From the NCBI GenBank assembly GCA_024529925.1, contig JAFEUB010001041.1:62001-126000 (forward strand): 64,000 nucleotides of DNA, given 5' to 3'. A model generated the notes under the pieces. That model was not told the origin of the DNA and did no database searches. It saw nothing but the letters and a program-made list of their open reading frames with translations. The position numbers and the translations under genes are program-made. This document shows positions 46,343-56,890 of the stretch, in pieces; position 1 is the first letter of the stretch; each line of letters starts with the position of its first letter. This DNA comes from Ophthalmolycus amberensis (Eukaryota > Chordata > Actinopteri > Perciformes > Zoarcidae).

Positions 46343-46969
46343 ATATTCACATAACACTGCAACATTTGACGAGTGAAATAAAATGTTACATGAAGCTCAA
46401 CACCTATGAGGGCTACAAATACACTAACTGCAGAGTGCAGATACATGAATACGTGCAAAACTATAAAGGATGCAGATCTGTCCCTATGATGCAGCATGAC
46501 GGGATGCTTCATCGTTAACGACAATGCATACAGTCAAAATCAATGTAATTAACACAATGACAAGAACAAACTCACAAGAACCATGACATATTTATATGAC
46601 AACAAAGTATGTAAATAACATAAAACCCAAATAACACGACTGAACAGGCCTCTGCACATTCCAGCTAAACTGCAGTGCTAAAACACGCATTCAGCCACAT
46701 ACTAAAGAGCACCATTCAAATATTATTCACATCAGAGGGAACAATATTAACCATATCATAAACACGACACCATAGAAAAATGAACACAGTAGTAACGTTA
46801 CTGCAGATGTAACAAAACAAAAGCACTTCACTTACCAAAGCTACTGTTCACTTAAAGACAAAGTCCATCCTCCTTTCTTTGATTACAAAGAGTTCAATGA
46901 CGCACAGCAAAAGGTCCTTCTCGATTCAGTGAAGACAGTCGAGCCTCCCCAGTTGTATTTCTTGAATAG
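46343..46969. other. No gene recognised
   Basis: AT-rich DNA with many AACAC words; no family seen. Confidence 0.45.
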
Positions 46970-46977
46970 GTTTTAAT

Positions 46978-47760
46978 TAGTGCTGGGCAAGTTAACGCGT
47001 TAATTTCGCGTTAACGCATTCATTAATTAACGCCGACAATTATTTTATCGCGCGTTAACGCATTCATTAATTAACGCCGACAATTATTTTATCGCGCGTT
47101 AACGCATTTTTTAAATAAAAAAATAAAACATAAAAAATTTTCTTTTTTAAACTGAAAGACAAGAGACTATACATAACAACAAGAGGATGACAAGAACAGT
47201 GGGATAAAAGCCAGCAAACATCCTATAGTCAGACTGTCTCATGTTTATCGTTTTGTATTAGAGATATGATGTCCCTTCAGGGTTGCCGTCGAGAAAAGGC
47301 GACTTCCGCTGCTCTCCCTGGAGACTACTGGACATCGCTGCGGTAAAGTCAGCAGACACTCAGATCTCCGTGGTCAACTCAGCAGACACTTATATGTTAG
47401 TGCACCTATATGCTGAAATTCACGGTAAACGCATCTAAACGGCACAGATCGGGAGCGAGCGAAGGACTTTGAAAGTTAGCGGAAACATTAACGTGAGACA
47501 ACATCCGGTTTCTTCAGACGAACATCCGGTTTTCAGAATAAGATGCCAACAAAGTATGAATTATATTCACATTAAGTATAAAACATGCTACCTGCATCTC
47601 GTGAACCAAATGTTATTGCCCTTTTGTTCATATAGCAGTACTTTTAAAATAAAAGTGCGCAATACACTACTTTTGAATTCATTATTGAACTTTGCCATAA
47701 CAATGCGATAAATCCATGCGATTAATCGCGATTAAATATTTGAATCGTTGCCCAGCACTA
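46978..47760. mobile_element. 783-bp hAT MITE, perfect 8-bp target duplication
   Basis: The ends TAGTGCTGGGCAA and TTGCCCAGCACTA are perfect inverted repeats, flanked by GTTTTAAT at 46970-46977 and 47761-47768. Subterminal DNA is made of TTAACGCG and ATTAATCGCGATTA words. A 44-bp duplication sits near the left end. A fragment of the same family lies at 35370-35465. Confidence 0.93.
47010..47097. repeat. 44-bp tandem duplication in the hAT MITE
   Basis: Two identical adjacent units beginning GTTAACGCATTCATTAATTA (47010-47053, 47054-47097). Confidence 0.93.
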
Positions 47761-48008
47761 GTTTTAATGTGTTTGAGGGCTGAAAATGTCCGCTTGACAG
47801 AGGCAGCAGATATTGGGATTGTCACTGCCTGACATGCCAAAACGCAAAAAATGTAAAGTCATGTAAAAACTTCTTGTATATCTTTAAACTTTAACTCTTA
47901 TGATTACAAAGTTCTGCTAGCTATTTTCACAAGTTAAACTAGCCCATTGACCAATCAAGCTGCACGTTAATGCTGACGTACTTGTAGGTCAGCTAGAAGC
48001 TCTGACAC

Positions 48009-48385
48009 GTCAAAGAATACGCCCAACATGTCAAACTAAAGATATGATTGGTTGAACACTATGACAATCAACAATATCGTCCCCATTCACTTAAACTGCA
48101 AAGGGATTCACTTGTGAGTCTGCAGGCCTCGGGCCTCTCTTCTTACCTAGAGACACAGAGGTGAAATCTGATTGGATAAAAGCTCTCCTTAAAACAAGCT
48201 GCACTGGAAGCAGAGCAACTGAGGAAGACAGTAGCTGTGCAATGAGGAAATAAGATAATGGGAAAAATATTTAGATGACATGTAGTATATTTATGAAAAA
48301 TAATTAAAATATAAAATAGCTATAACTTTGTGATTCTGTCAGTGTCTAGGCCAGCAGAGAAGGCCCCACCACTCAGGACTGAACC
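48009..48385 (-). mobile_element. hAT-like repeat, copy B
   Basis: Same order and orientation as 12104-12479, including ATACGCCCAACATGTCAAAC, CTGCAGGCCTCGGGCCTCT and GGAAGCAGAGCAACTGAGGA. The terminal GGCCGTCAGGG part present at 12.4 kb is shortened here. Confidence 0.75.
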
Positions 48386-49068
48386 TATTCTGAAACTGTT
48401 TGTTTAATTTGATGTTTGTAGTTTTTGGAGGGAGAAAATAATTTTGCACAGAGCAGGCAGAGAGCTGCAATTACCACCTAACTGATTTGAAGCGTGCAAC
48501 AAAGTGCTGTATATTTGAGTGTGATCGAGAGAACAGAATGTATCTCATGTATGTATTAGCATCTCTCTACATCATGAAGCCTGATCGAGAGCAGAGTACA
48601 TGCAGAGAGAGAAGAAACAGAGGGAGAGGGCTGAATCCTTTCCTCTACTCCATTACAATGGTAATTAACAGCAGATAAGCAGTCTGACGGATCCCACTCT
48701 GTCCGATTATACATGGTAATGGCTTTCACTTCCCTGGTGCTTCACTTATTATTTATTTTATTACTGCCTCTCAAAATGGTACAGAAACCTCATTTGTGAT
48801 TTTACACAGTTGTATGTGTCTGGGAAATTGATTTATCATTTAGGGAAAAGCCATAAAAATATAAAGGGATTGCCTCCCACCCACAAAGAATTTCACTGTC
48901 AGGAATGAGCATGAATAGAAAGCAAGAGGAGCTGCTGTTTGGGGCGTTCTGGACAAAGCAGATGACAGCGAAACAAGGGAAAAATAAAATACTCTAGGCC
49001 TGTGACTTCAATGGTAAATAACTGCATTACACTTCACTACAATCCTACACTTAGAAATAAGGCTTCCA
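48386..49068. other. No gene recognised
   Basis: One 63-codon frame with no features. Confidence 0.45.
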
Positions 49069-49495
49069 AACGAGTCCTTCCCAAAGGGCTGAGGTTCTAC
49101 CCAGAACCATTCGCTTGTGAAGAAAGCTTTTTTGAATGAAGGGATTTTCAAGGGTTCTTTGTCGGACCAAGGGTTTTATTAAGAACCTTTTATAATGATC
49201 TCTTTTTGAAAGAAAGTTAAAAGGAACACCCGTAACCCGGCCCACACATTCTCAAAGACATGTGATTCTGAACCATTGATTCCTGTTGGCCCCCTTAGAA
49301 TCTGGAAAGGTTCTGGATAGAAGCTCCAGAGAGGGTTCTGGTTCGAATCCTTACACCTTATAAGGGTTCTCTGTTGAACCTCTCATAGGGTGTTCTGGGT
49401 GGAATATTTCACAGATGGTTCTAGGTATAACTCTTTATGTTGGGTTCTAGTAAAAATCCCTCTGGAAGGGTTCCGGGTAGAACCTTTTTAAAATG
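49069..49495. repeat. Degenerate GGTTCT...AGAACC tandem array
   Basis: About a dozen irregular units of 30-40 bp, each with GGGTTCT or AGGTTCT and often TAGAACC or AACCTTTT. It abuts and truncates the RNase H end of the Gmr1-like element. Likely part of a non-autonomous element with internal tandem repeats. Confidence 0.75.
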
Positions 49496-49727
49496 AAGGA
49501 ACCAAAGCTCCGGAAGCGCTAGCATCGACTTCCAGTTTGAAGGGACGTGAGAAGTCTGGAGCCGCCAACACCGGAGCACTGCAGAGGAGAGACTTGGCCG
49601 CCTTAAATGCATGATTGCATTCACTTGTCCACACAAATGGAACAGCCGGGCTACACAGGTTAGTTAGGGGAGTCACGATTACAGAGAAATTTTTACAGAA
49701 ACAGCGATAGTAACCGCCCATACCCAA
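49488..49727 (-). pseudogene. Gmr1-like RT thumb and RNase H start, truncated
   Basis: GMGGYYRCFCKNFSVIVTPL and TNLCSP form the RT thumb/connection. FKAAKSLLCSAPVLAAPDFS then FKLEVDASASG give the RNase H start with its first catalytic Asp. The frame ends at the degenerate GGTTCT array, so the rest of RNase H is absent. Confidence 0.82.
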
Positions 49728-49803
49728 AAAACGGCAAAGTTCGCGCTGGGTGGTTGGGGCTGGATATGACTATCGCTTCAACTTTCGCCTCCACTGGGCG
49801 AAC

Positions 49804-50643
49804 TTACCCATGGCCCACCTGTTTCCCCAGGTAGGTAACCATCGCCTTACCAAACTCACATTTTGCCAGATTCAAGGTAAATGATGCCTCAGCAAGCCGC
49901 TGGAACACCACTCCCAGACTGTCTATGTGGTTTCGCCAGTTCTCAGAGTACACCACCACATCATCAAGGTACACGTTACAGTGGGGCACATCCTCTAAAA
50001 CCAGTTGCATCAGACTCTGGAAAGTTGCAGGTGCATTCCTCATGCCAAATGCCATACAGGTATACTGCATAAAATGGTCTGGTGTTACAAATGCTGAGAT
50101 GTCAGAGGCTCTAGAGGTTAAAGGAACTTGCCAGTATCCTTTAAGCAGGTCTAGCTTGGTGATAAACACAGCAGGACCAATGCTGTCTATACAGTCCTCC
50201 ATGCGAGGCAACGGGAATGAGTCTGGCACCGTCACTGCATTAACTTTGCGGAAAACTGTGCAGAAACGCGGGGTACCGTCAGATGTAGGAGCCAACAAAC
50301 ACGGAGAGCTCCATGGGCTGTGACTAGGCTTTGCCAACCCATTTTCTAACAGATAGTTCACTTCCTTCCTCATCTTCTCCCTCTTCTCCACTGGACAACG
50401 ATACGCATGTTGCTTGATTGGGGTTGCATTACCCACATCAATGTCATGCTGCAACACACCCGTACATGTTGGCACATCCCCAAACAGAGTAGGGAGGGAG
50501 CGGAACAGCTCAAGCACCTCCCCTTGCTGACTTTCAGTCAGGTACGACAAATGCAATTTTACACTGGATAAAAACTCAGAGTTGGCCAGCCTGCTGACCA
50601 TCAGAGGGCACTGCCAGACCATCGTCAGCCATGGCTTCCACAC
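49804..50643 (-). CDS. Gmr1-like reverse transcriptase (open segment)
   Basis: A 279-codon frame begins 19 bp after the integrase stop. Motifs: TGVLQHDIDVGNATPIKQHA, YRCPVEKREKMRKEVNYLLE, SPWSSPCLLAPTSDGTPRFC (followed by FRKVNAV), FPLPRMEDCIDSIG, FITKLDLLKGYWQVPLTSRA (first Asp), MAFGMRNAPATFQSLM and CNVYLDDVVVYSENW (YLDD). The sequence is Ty3/gypsy-type in every motif. The frame ends at YLGKQVGHG; the next part is in another frame. Confidence 0.92.
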   Translation of the reverse strand: MWKPWLTMVWQCPLMVSRLANSEFLSSVKLHLSYLTESQQGEVLELFRSLPTLFGDVPTCTGVLQHDIDVGNATPIKQHAYRCPVEKREKMRKEVNYLLENGLAKPSHSPWSSPCLLAPTSDGTPRFCTVFRKVNAVTVPDSFPLPRMEDCIDSIGPAVFITKLDLLKGYWQVPLTSRASDISAFVTPDHFMQYTCMAFGMRNAPATFQSLMQLVLEDVPHCNVYLDDVVVYSENWRNHIDSLGVVFQRLAEASFTLNLAKCEFGKAMVTYLGKQVGHG

Positions 50644-50661
50644 TAATCATGGAAGAAGAAA

Positions 50662-53326
50662 TCAGATCGGCTCAGGTCCCCACAATTTTTTTTCTGCTCC
50701 CCCAGGGCAACTTCTGTTAAGATAAAGTTTGAGCATGTTCACATGGCACAACCTTGTCTTTCTTCTGCGCTCAGGTGTGCGAATCATATAGTTGGTGTCT
50801 GACACTTTCCTTTCCACCACATACGGACCTGAGAAACGGGCAGAGACGGCAGAACCAGCCACTGGTAACAGCACTAGCACTTTATCACCAGGCTTAAACT
50901 GTCGCTCAACAGCCGTCTTATCAAACCTCCTCTTCATGTTGTCCTGGGGGGAAGAAAGGGCTTCCTTCGCCAGCCCGGTCGCACGCTGCAAACGCTCCCT
51001 ACACACGGAAACAAACCGTACCACATCAGTCTTGGGCTTAGACCCACACATCAACTTCTCTTTCAACAGTTTTAACGGCCCACGCACTTCGTGACCAAAC
51101 ACAAGTTCAGCAGGACTGAACCCGAGGGATTCCTGTTTCGCATCCCGCACGGCAAAAAGTACATAAGGCACACCCTCATCCCAGTCCTTCTCGGTGTCAT
51201 AACAGTATTTTCGCAGCATGGACTTTAGAGTCTGGTGCCATAGTTCAAGCGCACCCTGTGACTCTGGATGGTAAGTGCTAGACACAGAGTGGGAAACACC
51301 CAACGACTGCAATGTCTCTCTAAAGGTTTTGGATAGAAAATTTGTTCCCTGATCAGTCTGCACAACCTTTGGTAGTCCAAAGGTGGTAAAAAAAACGTGT
51401 CAGTGCCTAGTAATTACTGGCGCAGTGATCTTACGCAAGGGCATGGCCTCAGGAAAACGAGTGGCAACACACATCACTGTTAGCAAGAACTGGTTACCAG
51501 ACTTGGTTCTAGGCAATGGACCCACACAGTCAACAATGACATGCTCAAATGGCTGACCAACAGCAGGGACAGGACACAAAGGGGCCGGCGGCTCTACCTG
51601 ATTTGGTTTTCCCACAACCTGACAAGTGCTGCAAGTCTTATCAGAATCAGAATCAGAACCGTTTATTGCCAAGCAAGTTTGCACCTACAAGGAATTTGTC
51701 GTGGCGGGTGGTGCGTAACATTTAACAGTAAACAATAACATTAAACTAACACAATCAGCACAGTGCAAGAAATAGAAACATATTAAAATGTACAATAAAA
51801 TATAAAATATAGAATAAAGTGCACAACAAAACAGATAACAGGACTGTAAAACAAGTGAAAAGTGATGAGTGTGTTTAAATAAAGAAACAGGGATGTGCAG
51901 GGGAGAGACCAGAAGGAGATGTCCTGGGGGTGACAGAGTCAGTGGGGGACCCGGGCTCTGTTAATGAGCCCGACTGCGGATGGGAAGAAACTGTTCATGT
52001 GTCGTGAGGTCTTGGTTCTGATGGACCGCAGCCTCCTGCCAGATGGAAGGGGCACAAACAGATCATGACCAGGGTGAGAGGGGTCGGCTACAATCTTTCG
52101 TGCTCGCTTCAGGGTTCTTGAAGCAAACAGGTCCTGGAGGGACGGCAGATTGCAGCCAATCACCCTCTCAGCAGAGCGAATGATGCGCTGCTGCCTGCCC
52201 CTTGTCCTTGGCAGTGGCTGCCGCGTGCCAGACCGTGATGGAGGAGCAGAGGATGGACTCGATGATGGCAGTGTAGAAATGCACCATCATTGTCTTTGGC
52301 AGGCTGAGTTTCTTCAGCTGCCTCAGGAAGTACATCCTCTACTGAGCCTTCTTGGTGATGGAGCTGATGTTAAGCTCCCACTTGAGGTCCTGGGATATTA
52401 TGGAGCCCAGGAAGCGGAAGGACTCCACCACGTCGACGGGGGAGTCACACACAGTGATGGGGGCTGGTGGGGCTGCGTTCTTCCTGAAATCCACAACCAT
52501 CTCCACTGTCTTTAGAGCGTTGAGCTCTAGGTTGTTCAGACCGCACCAGGTCACCAGATGGTCAGTCTCCCACCTGTAGGCGGACTCATCCCCACCAGAG
52601 ATGAGTCCAATGAGGGGGGAGGGGGGGCTGGTGGTCTGGGGCTGGCTGATGGGGCTGTGGGGGATGGAGTCAGGACTGTCCCATTGTCTTTCGAATCTGC
52701 AGTAGAACTCATTCAGCTCGTTTGCCAGGCGGAGGTCGTTCATGGAGTGGGGGATTTTTGGCTTATAGTTGGTAATCTGTCTGAGACCTCTCCAGACAGA
52801 AGCAGAGTCATTGGCTGAGAGCTGGTGTTGCAGTTTCTCCGAGTACAGTCGTTTAGCATCTCTTACCGCCTTGCTAAACCTGTACTTTGACTCTTTGTAC
52901 AAGAACAAGGTTATCACATCTGCTTTCATTCCTGGCCAGAATAAATGCCTCAGGATCCTGTCATAGGTCTTAGTGACCCCTAGACCTTAGATGACTAGAC
53001 TATACATGCGCATGCGCCACTGCTAGCACTAGCTGCCGACAACAAACGGGGATGACTATCTGGTAAACGGTATCCCAGTCCTCACCTGCTGCCTTACCTG
53101 CCTGTGCGACCCACTTCCGCATTAACACACCATTCTCTTGCAGAACAGACTGCTTCGTTCTGCACCCACTGGTGCCCTCCCCCACCGCAGCGAAACACCT
53201 TGCCAAGGCCGGATCACTTCCTTGGGCGCTGATGAGTGCCTCCCGGGTCAGCGGCAATGCCTCCTCCAGCTCAGTCGCGGAATTGCTACCACTTTCGTGT
53301 CTTTTGAGGGTTTGTTCACTGGCCAA
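50662..53326 (-). pseudogene. Gmr1-like integrase, split by a LINE
   Basis: The N-terminal zinc-binding domain starts in 53326-53000 (ALPLTREALISAQGSDPALA, VLMRKWV) and continues to RILRHLFWPGMKADV just before the LINE at 52910. It resumes at 51637 with DKTCSTCQVVGKPNQ. The catalytic core has FEHVIVDCVGPLPRTKSG (D1), a frame break at an A run near 51395, then QTDQGTNFLS (D2) and YHPESQGALELWHQTLKSML (E). The C-terminal part has FKPGDKVLVLLPVAG and FSGPYVVERKVSDTNYMI. D, D and E are all retained. A stop at 50662 separates it from the RT. Confidence 0.88.
51644..52910 (-). mobile_element. LINE (L2/CR1-like), deletion derivative, inserted in the integrase
   Basis: Flanked by TTATCA at 51638-51643 and 52911-52916. 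The 5' end is truncated. The frame 52910-52339 reads FSKAVRDAKRLYSEKLQHQL, SVWRGLRQITNYKPKIPHSM, ANELNEFYCRFE, then joins SPPSPLIGL directly to ISGGDESAYRWETDHLVTWC, so the RT core that should lie between, with its YxDD, is deleted. It continues LELNALKTVEMVVDFRKN, SFRFLGSIISQDLKWELNIS, a stop, MYFLRQLKKL and later NSFFPSAVGLINRARVP. The tail is AATAAACGGTTCTGATTCTG with a GATTCT repeat. Confidence 0.88.
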
Positions 53327-53722
53327 CTAACAGGGGGAGATCTATCCTGAGACAAACCAGTAGCAAACAGTGAATCAGATAAGTCCACCTCCTGAGCCTG
53401 TTTCTGGGCCTGGGCTCTAGTCAGCACGTTAACCTTAAACACGTCTGGATAACTGCGCCAGCTCATCACACGCCAAGTTAGGAATGGGGACATCCACAAC
53501 TTCAGGTGCAGGGAAAACCTTACCTCCCGCTATGTTGTTTCCCATGATGACCATCTCTATTACTCTCACCACCGTACTCGCATCAGAAGCAGACTCGTCA
53601 CTAAAAGGCAGAGCACTGGCAAGAATAAAGGACTGCAAACCACCAGTGTCGCGTAGCACCGTCACATAAAATAAAGGGTTTAAAACACTCATCAGGCCCT
53701 CTTGGAGCGGCAACCTGGACAA
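53248..53722 (-). pseudogene. Gmr1-like retropepsin region
   Basis: PLFYVTVLRDTGGLQSFILA carries the DTG catalytic triad of aspartic proteases. It is followed by VFPAPEVVDVPIPNLACDEL and, in a second frame, VFKVNVLTRAQAQKQAQEVD, the linker that leads to the integrase. At least one frameshift lies near 53450. Function in the family: processing of the Gag-Pol polyprotein. Confidence 0.75.
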
Positions 53723-54068
53723 TGGGAGTCACCTTCTTCACTAACCCCACTCCCTTGGGCTGCTGTCTGGAAGCTGCCCCCTGTTGCTTCCCTCTCCAGG
53801 CTGCACAGTCTACCACCAAGTGACCAGGGTCATGACAGAAAAAACACTGCTTCTCAGCTTTAGGGCCCGGCCGAGAAACTTTTCTGCATGACGCATATGT
53901 GCCACTATTATCCTGTGAATACTCCCCCTGCTGAGCATCTCGCCTCAAAAACACATTCCTATGCGTAAGAGCGAATTCGTCTGCCAGCATAGCAGCCTTC
54001 TGCAGGGTGGCCACTTTTTGTTCGTTTACAGAAAATGCCTGAATGATGCGAATAACGCGAAGTAACAC
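53601..54068 (-). pseudogene. Gmr1-like gag, C-terminal part with zinc knuckle
   Basis: The frame shows a capsid-end region (KVATLQKAAMLADEFALTHR) and a CCHC knuckle CFFCHDPGHLVVDC (C-x2-C-x4-H-x4-C), which in this family binds the genomic RNA. The N-terminal two thirds of gag are missing because a Harbinger-like MITE fragment begins at about 54040. The frame drifts after KPFILC into nonsense, so there is a frameshift before the protease. Confidence 0.8.
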
Positions 54069-54240
54069 GAATTTGCGTTACGCCTATCAAAGTTGAGATG
54101 TTCCTCCTGTCATCACTGACGTCCTGCCGTTGTTGAATCAGGAAAAAAATATTGTAGCCGTATGTGGGTACCCAGCTCTACGATACAACATATTAGTGGA
54201 GACCGGACGAAACTATGTGTATAATTGTATATGTAATCTT
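54040..54240. mobile_element. Harbinger-like MITE, third copy, fragment
   Basis: GCGTTACGCC, GACGTCCTGCCGTTG, TTGAATCAGGAAA and GAGACCGGACGAAACTATGT match 17665-17830 in the same order. It begins where the Gmr1-like gag frame ends. A T run at 54239-54254 follows. Confidence 0.7.
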
Positions 54241-54254
54241 TTTTTTTTTTTTTT

Positions 54255-56001
54255 ATATTTAAAAGGGCTGAATAGTATGTGACACACATTTAATCAAATA
54301 TTCTCAAAAAAATGAATAGGCCTATGTAGACCCATAAGATACAAAATAAATGCCTCAGGATCTATATAGGATACATATCCTTCATAGAAATTTGCTTTCT
54401 TACTGTTTACAGCATCAATAACCTCTGTTCAAAACACCACTGAGTGGACACGTATCTTCAATCAAGCCTCCAAAGACAAATCAGATATGTTTTATTATTG
54501 TAATGAAAAAATGACAAGATGAAAGAAGAGATCTGACCAGACCTCTGAAGCCCGCTGCTAATCTCTGCTTCGGGTTTGAGGCAATATAATAGCTGCGTCA
54601 CCCCCTTAACTCAAAGTTCACCTATGAAGTTTGTTTCAGAGATGTGATTGAAAGACTCAAACTGCTGGGTTTTTTTGATCACCATTTTTGAATATGTACT
54701 CACACAGCACAGTAGTTTTTCCAACCATTCCAGGCAACTATCTGTAATTATTAGTTGTGATTATTTTGTGAATTGTAGTAAATGTGCTTCAACATGTTCC
54801 AAACCATAAGTATGGTCTTTGATTACCAACTGAAAGACTGACTTGATGGAAAGGACATTTTTCACAGTGTAATACAAGTCACATGACTTAGCATAGCGAT
54901 TCTTAACTATGTCATTATAATGGCTTGTGCAGTTTTTTAATCCAGTTATTTTTCCTCATCCTCTTGTCTGATGATTTACAGTAATGTGGTCCTGAAAGTG
55001 TGTGTGGGTACCTGTGATTACACCGAGCTGTAGCTGTAACCGGCATGCGCATCAACACAAACACACATAATGAGACTTGTGGTGCAGTGAATATCCATGC
55101 AAACACACATCCGCCCTCATCCAATTATGGTTTTTGGAGCAAACATGGTCTATTCTTCTTTCTGCACAAAGAAACATATCCTCGACTTTTTCTTTGTTGA
55201 CATCATTCACAGAACACTTCAGTTTATAGCCATTTTTTCCTCGGTCACAGCAATCAAGAAAATATGTCTGGTACTGTTCTACTGCTGTCTCTCTAGATAC
55301 AGTCAGATTTCGGCAAAGAGACTCTGACATGAACAAATTGACAAAGGGACAGTCATCCCTTCCAGCGTGGAAAAAAAAAATTATTTTCATGAGTCTAAGA
55401 AAACGTTAGCATAACTGTCACAGTCCATCACAACGTGTCACACTCACGCAGGACAACAATACCAGAACTGGCAATGGCCGGGAAGTCAGCCAAACGTCAG
55501 CCTGCAGGACATGAACACACAAAGCAGTAGACAGTCAATCAAGCCGATTGTGGCAAAATGTGCTCAACTTTGAATGAAAATCTTGAAATACCCATTATTC
55601 ACCAAACTGAGTGCAAATACATGTGACAGAAGGCGTCATTAGCAATGTGTCCCAATTAATACTTCAACTGTCATCTGTTTTATATAGGCTGACTGATATG
55701 GAACTTAACTACTGACCCATCTTCATGACAGCTCCAACTCCAAAGACTGTCAAAATGCTAACAACTTGAAATAGGATTTTTTTTTTTTAATCTAATTTGC
55801 TCAAATGGTTCTTTTAATTCTAATATTAATAATATACAATTATTTTAATATTAGAAATAATCGAAATTGTGTTTCCATCAGCTTGCATGAATATCAACTG
55901 AAAGTTATTGAATAAAAAAACCAAACAAAGAAGGTATAATGTCCATTGGTTTTGAACATCACACAGGGAAACTAAAATCCCAAATGTTTGGAATTTATGG
56001 A
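54255..56001. other. No gene recognised
   Basis: The 112-codon minus frame at 55052-55390 is Cys-rich but matches no family I know and has no splice or start context that argues for a gene. Confidence 0.45.
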
Positions 56002-56613
56002 TTTACTTCTCCTTTTTCACCCATCTTTAGCCCAGTGTGCCATTACGATTTGTAATACATTTCTTCTTAGGTGCTGTTTATAGCAGTGACCAAAACTTTG
56101 TCCTGAAGTGTGTTCAATGGATATGTATTCATGAGAATTGGGAAAAGTTTTGACAAAACAAACATTTGCTTTTTTGATTCAGAAAGTCCTGCCTGAAATG
56201 ATAAATTGGCAATTGGCTAGCTAACTAGCAAACAATTAAGAATATTTATACCACATTTGTTGAAAACTCTTTCAAAGAGGTTGATTCAGCTTGTGTTCAC
56301 TGTGGGGTTTACTTCTCCTTTTTCACCCATCTTTAGCCCAGTGTGCCATTACGATTTGTAATACATTTCTTCTTAGGTGCTGTTTATAGCAGTGACCAAA
56401 ACTTTGTCCTGAAGTGTGTTCAATGGATATGTATTCATGAGAATTGGGAAAAGTTTTGACAAAACAAACATTTGCTTTTTTGATTCAGAAAGTCCTGCCT
56501 GAAATGATAAATTGGCAATTGGCTAGCTAACTAGCAAACAATTAAGAATATTTATACCACATTTGTTGAAAACTCTTTCAAAGAGGTTGATTCAGCTTGT
56601 GTTCACTGTGGGG
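56002..56613. repeat. 306-bp tandem duplication, two copies
   Basis: Copy 1 is 56002-56307 and copy 2 is 56308-56613. I saw no difference between them when read side by side. Both start TTTACTTCTCCTTTTTCACC and end TTCACTGTGGGG. No coding frame. Confidence 0.95.
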
Positions 56614-56770
56614 TTTAGTGTGTGCTGCTGTTGAATTGTACTGCATAAGAAGAGTGGTGTTTCTGTTATTTTGTCCACCCCATCAATTATGGTAGATCTG
56701 AAAAGTGCATTATACAAGATTGGGAGCAGTTTGATTGCCTCTCGACTGCTCTCAACATGGCGACGTCGGA

Positions 56771-56890
56771 GAGGGCGGTTCGTAGCTAACAGCGCTAGCA
56801 GTACAAACTACGGCAAAGGTGCATGTCAACACTGTTAGCTCTGTCGGCACCGTTGCCGTAGTTTGTGCTGTTAGCTACGAACCGCCCTCA
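56771..56890. repeat. Inverted repeat with ~38-bp arms
   Basis: The left arm GAGGGCGGTTCGTAGCTAAC then AGC, a 9-bp insert, ACAAACTACGGCAA (56771-56816) is the reverse complement of 56853-56890. The spacer is 36 bp. Apart from the 9-bp insert the arms match fully. Confidence 0.9.

Larger units (their letters stand above)
49488..54068 (-). mobile_element. Gmr1-like Ty3/gypsy retrotransposon (integrase upstream of RT), truncated
   Basis: On the minus strand the order is gag zinc knuckle, protease, integrase, reverse transcriptase, RNase H. RT and integrase are gypsy-like in sequence, but the domain order is that of copia. This combination is established for the Gmr1 group of deuterostome Ty3/gypsy elements. 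A LINE (51644-52910) interrupts the integrase. The 5' LTR and most of gag are replaced by a MITE fragment near 54.05 kb; RNase H and the 3' LTR are lost at the array near 49.49 kb. Several frameshifts and stops are present, so the copy is dead. Confidence 0.85.

Noticed and set aside
49488..51684. The integrase-before-RT order as an inversion or chimera artefact
   Set aside because: Both domains are on the same strand, 19 bp apart, and the order matches the established Gmr1 layout.
55052..55390. 112-codon Cys-rich minus frame
   Set aside because: It begins in an A/T homopolymer, has no signal peptide or domain, and resembles no family.
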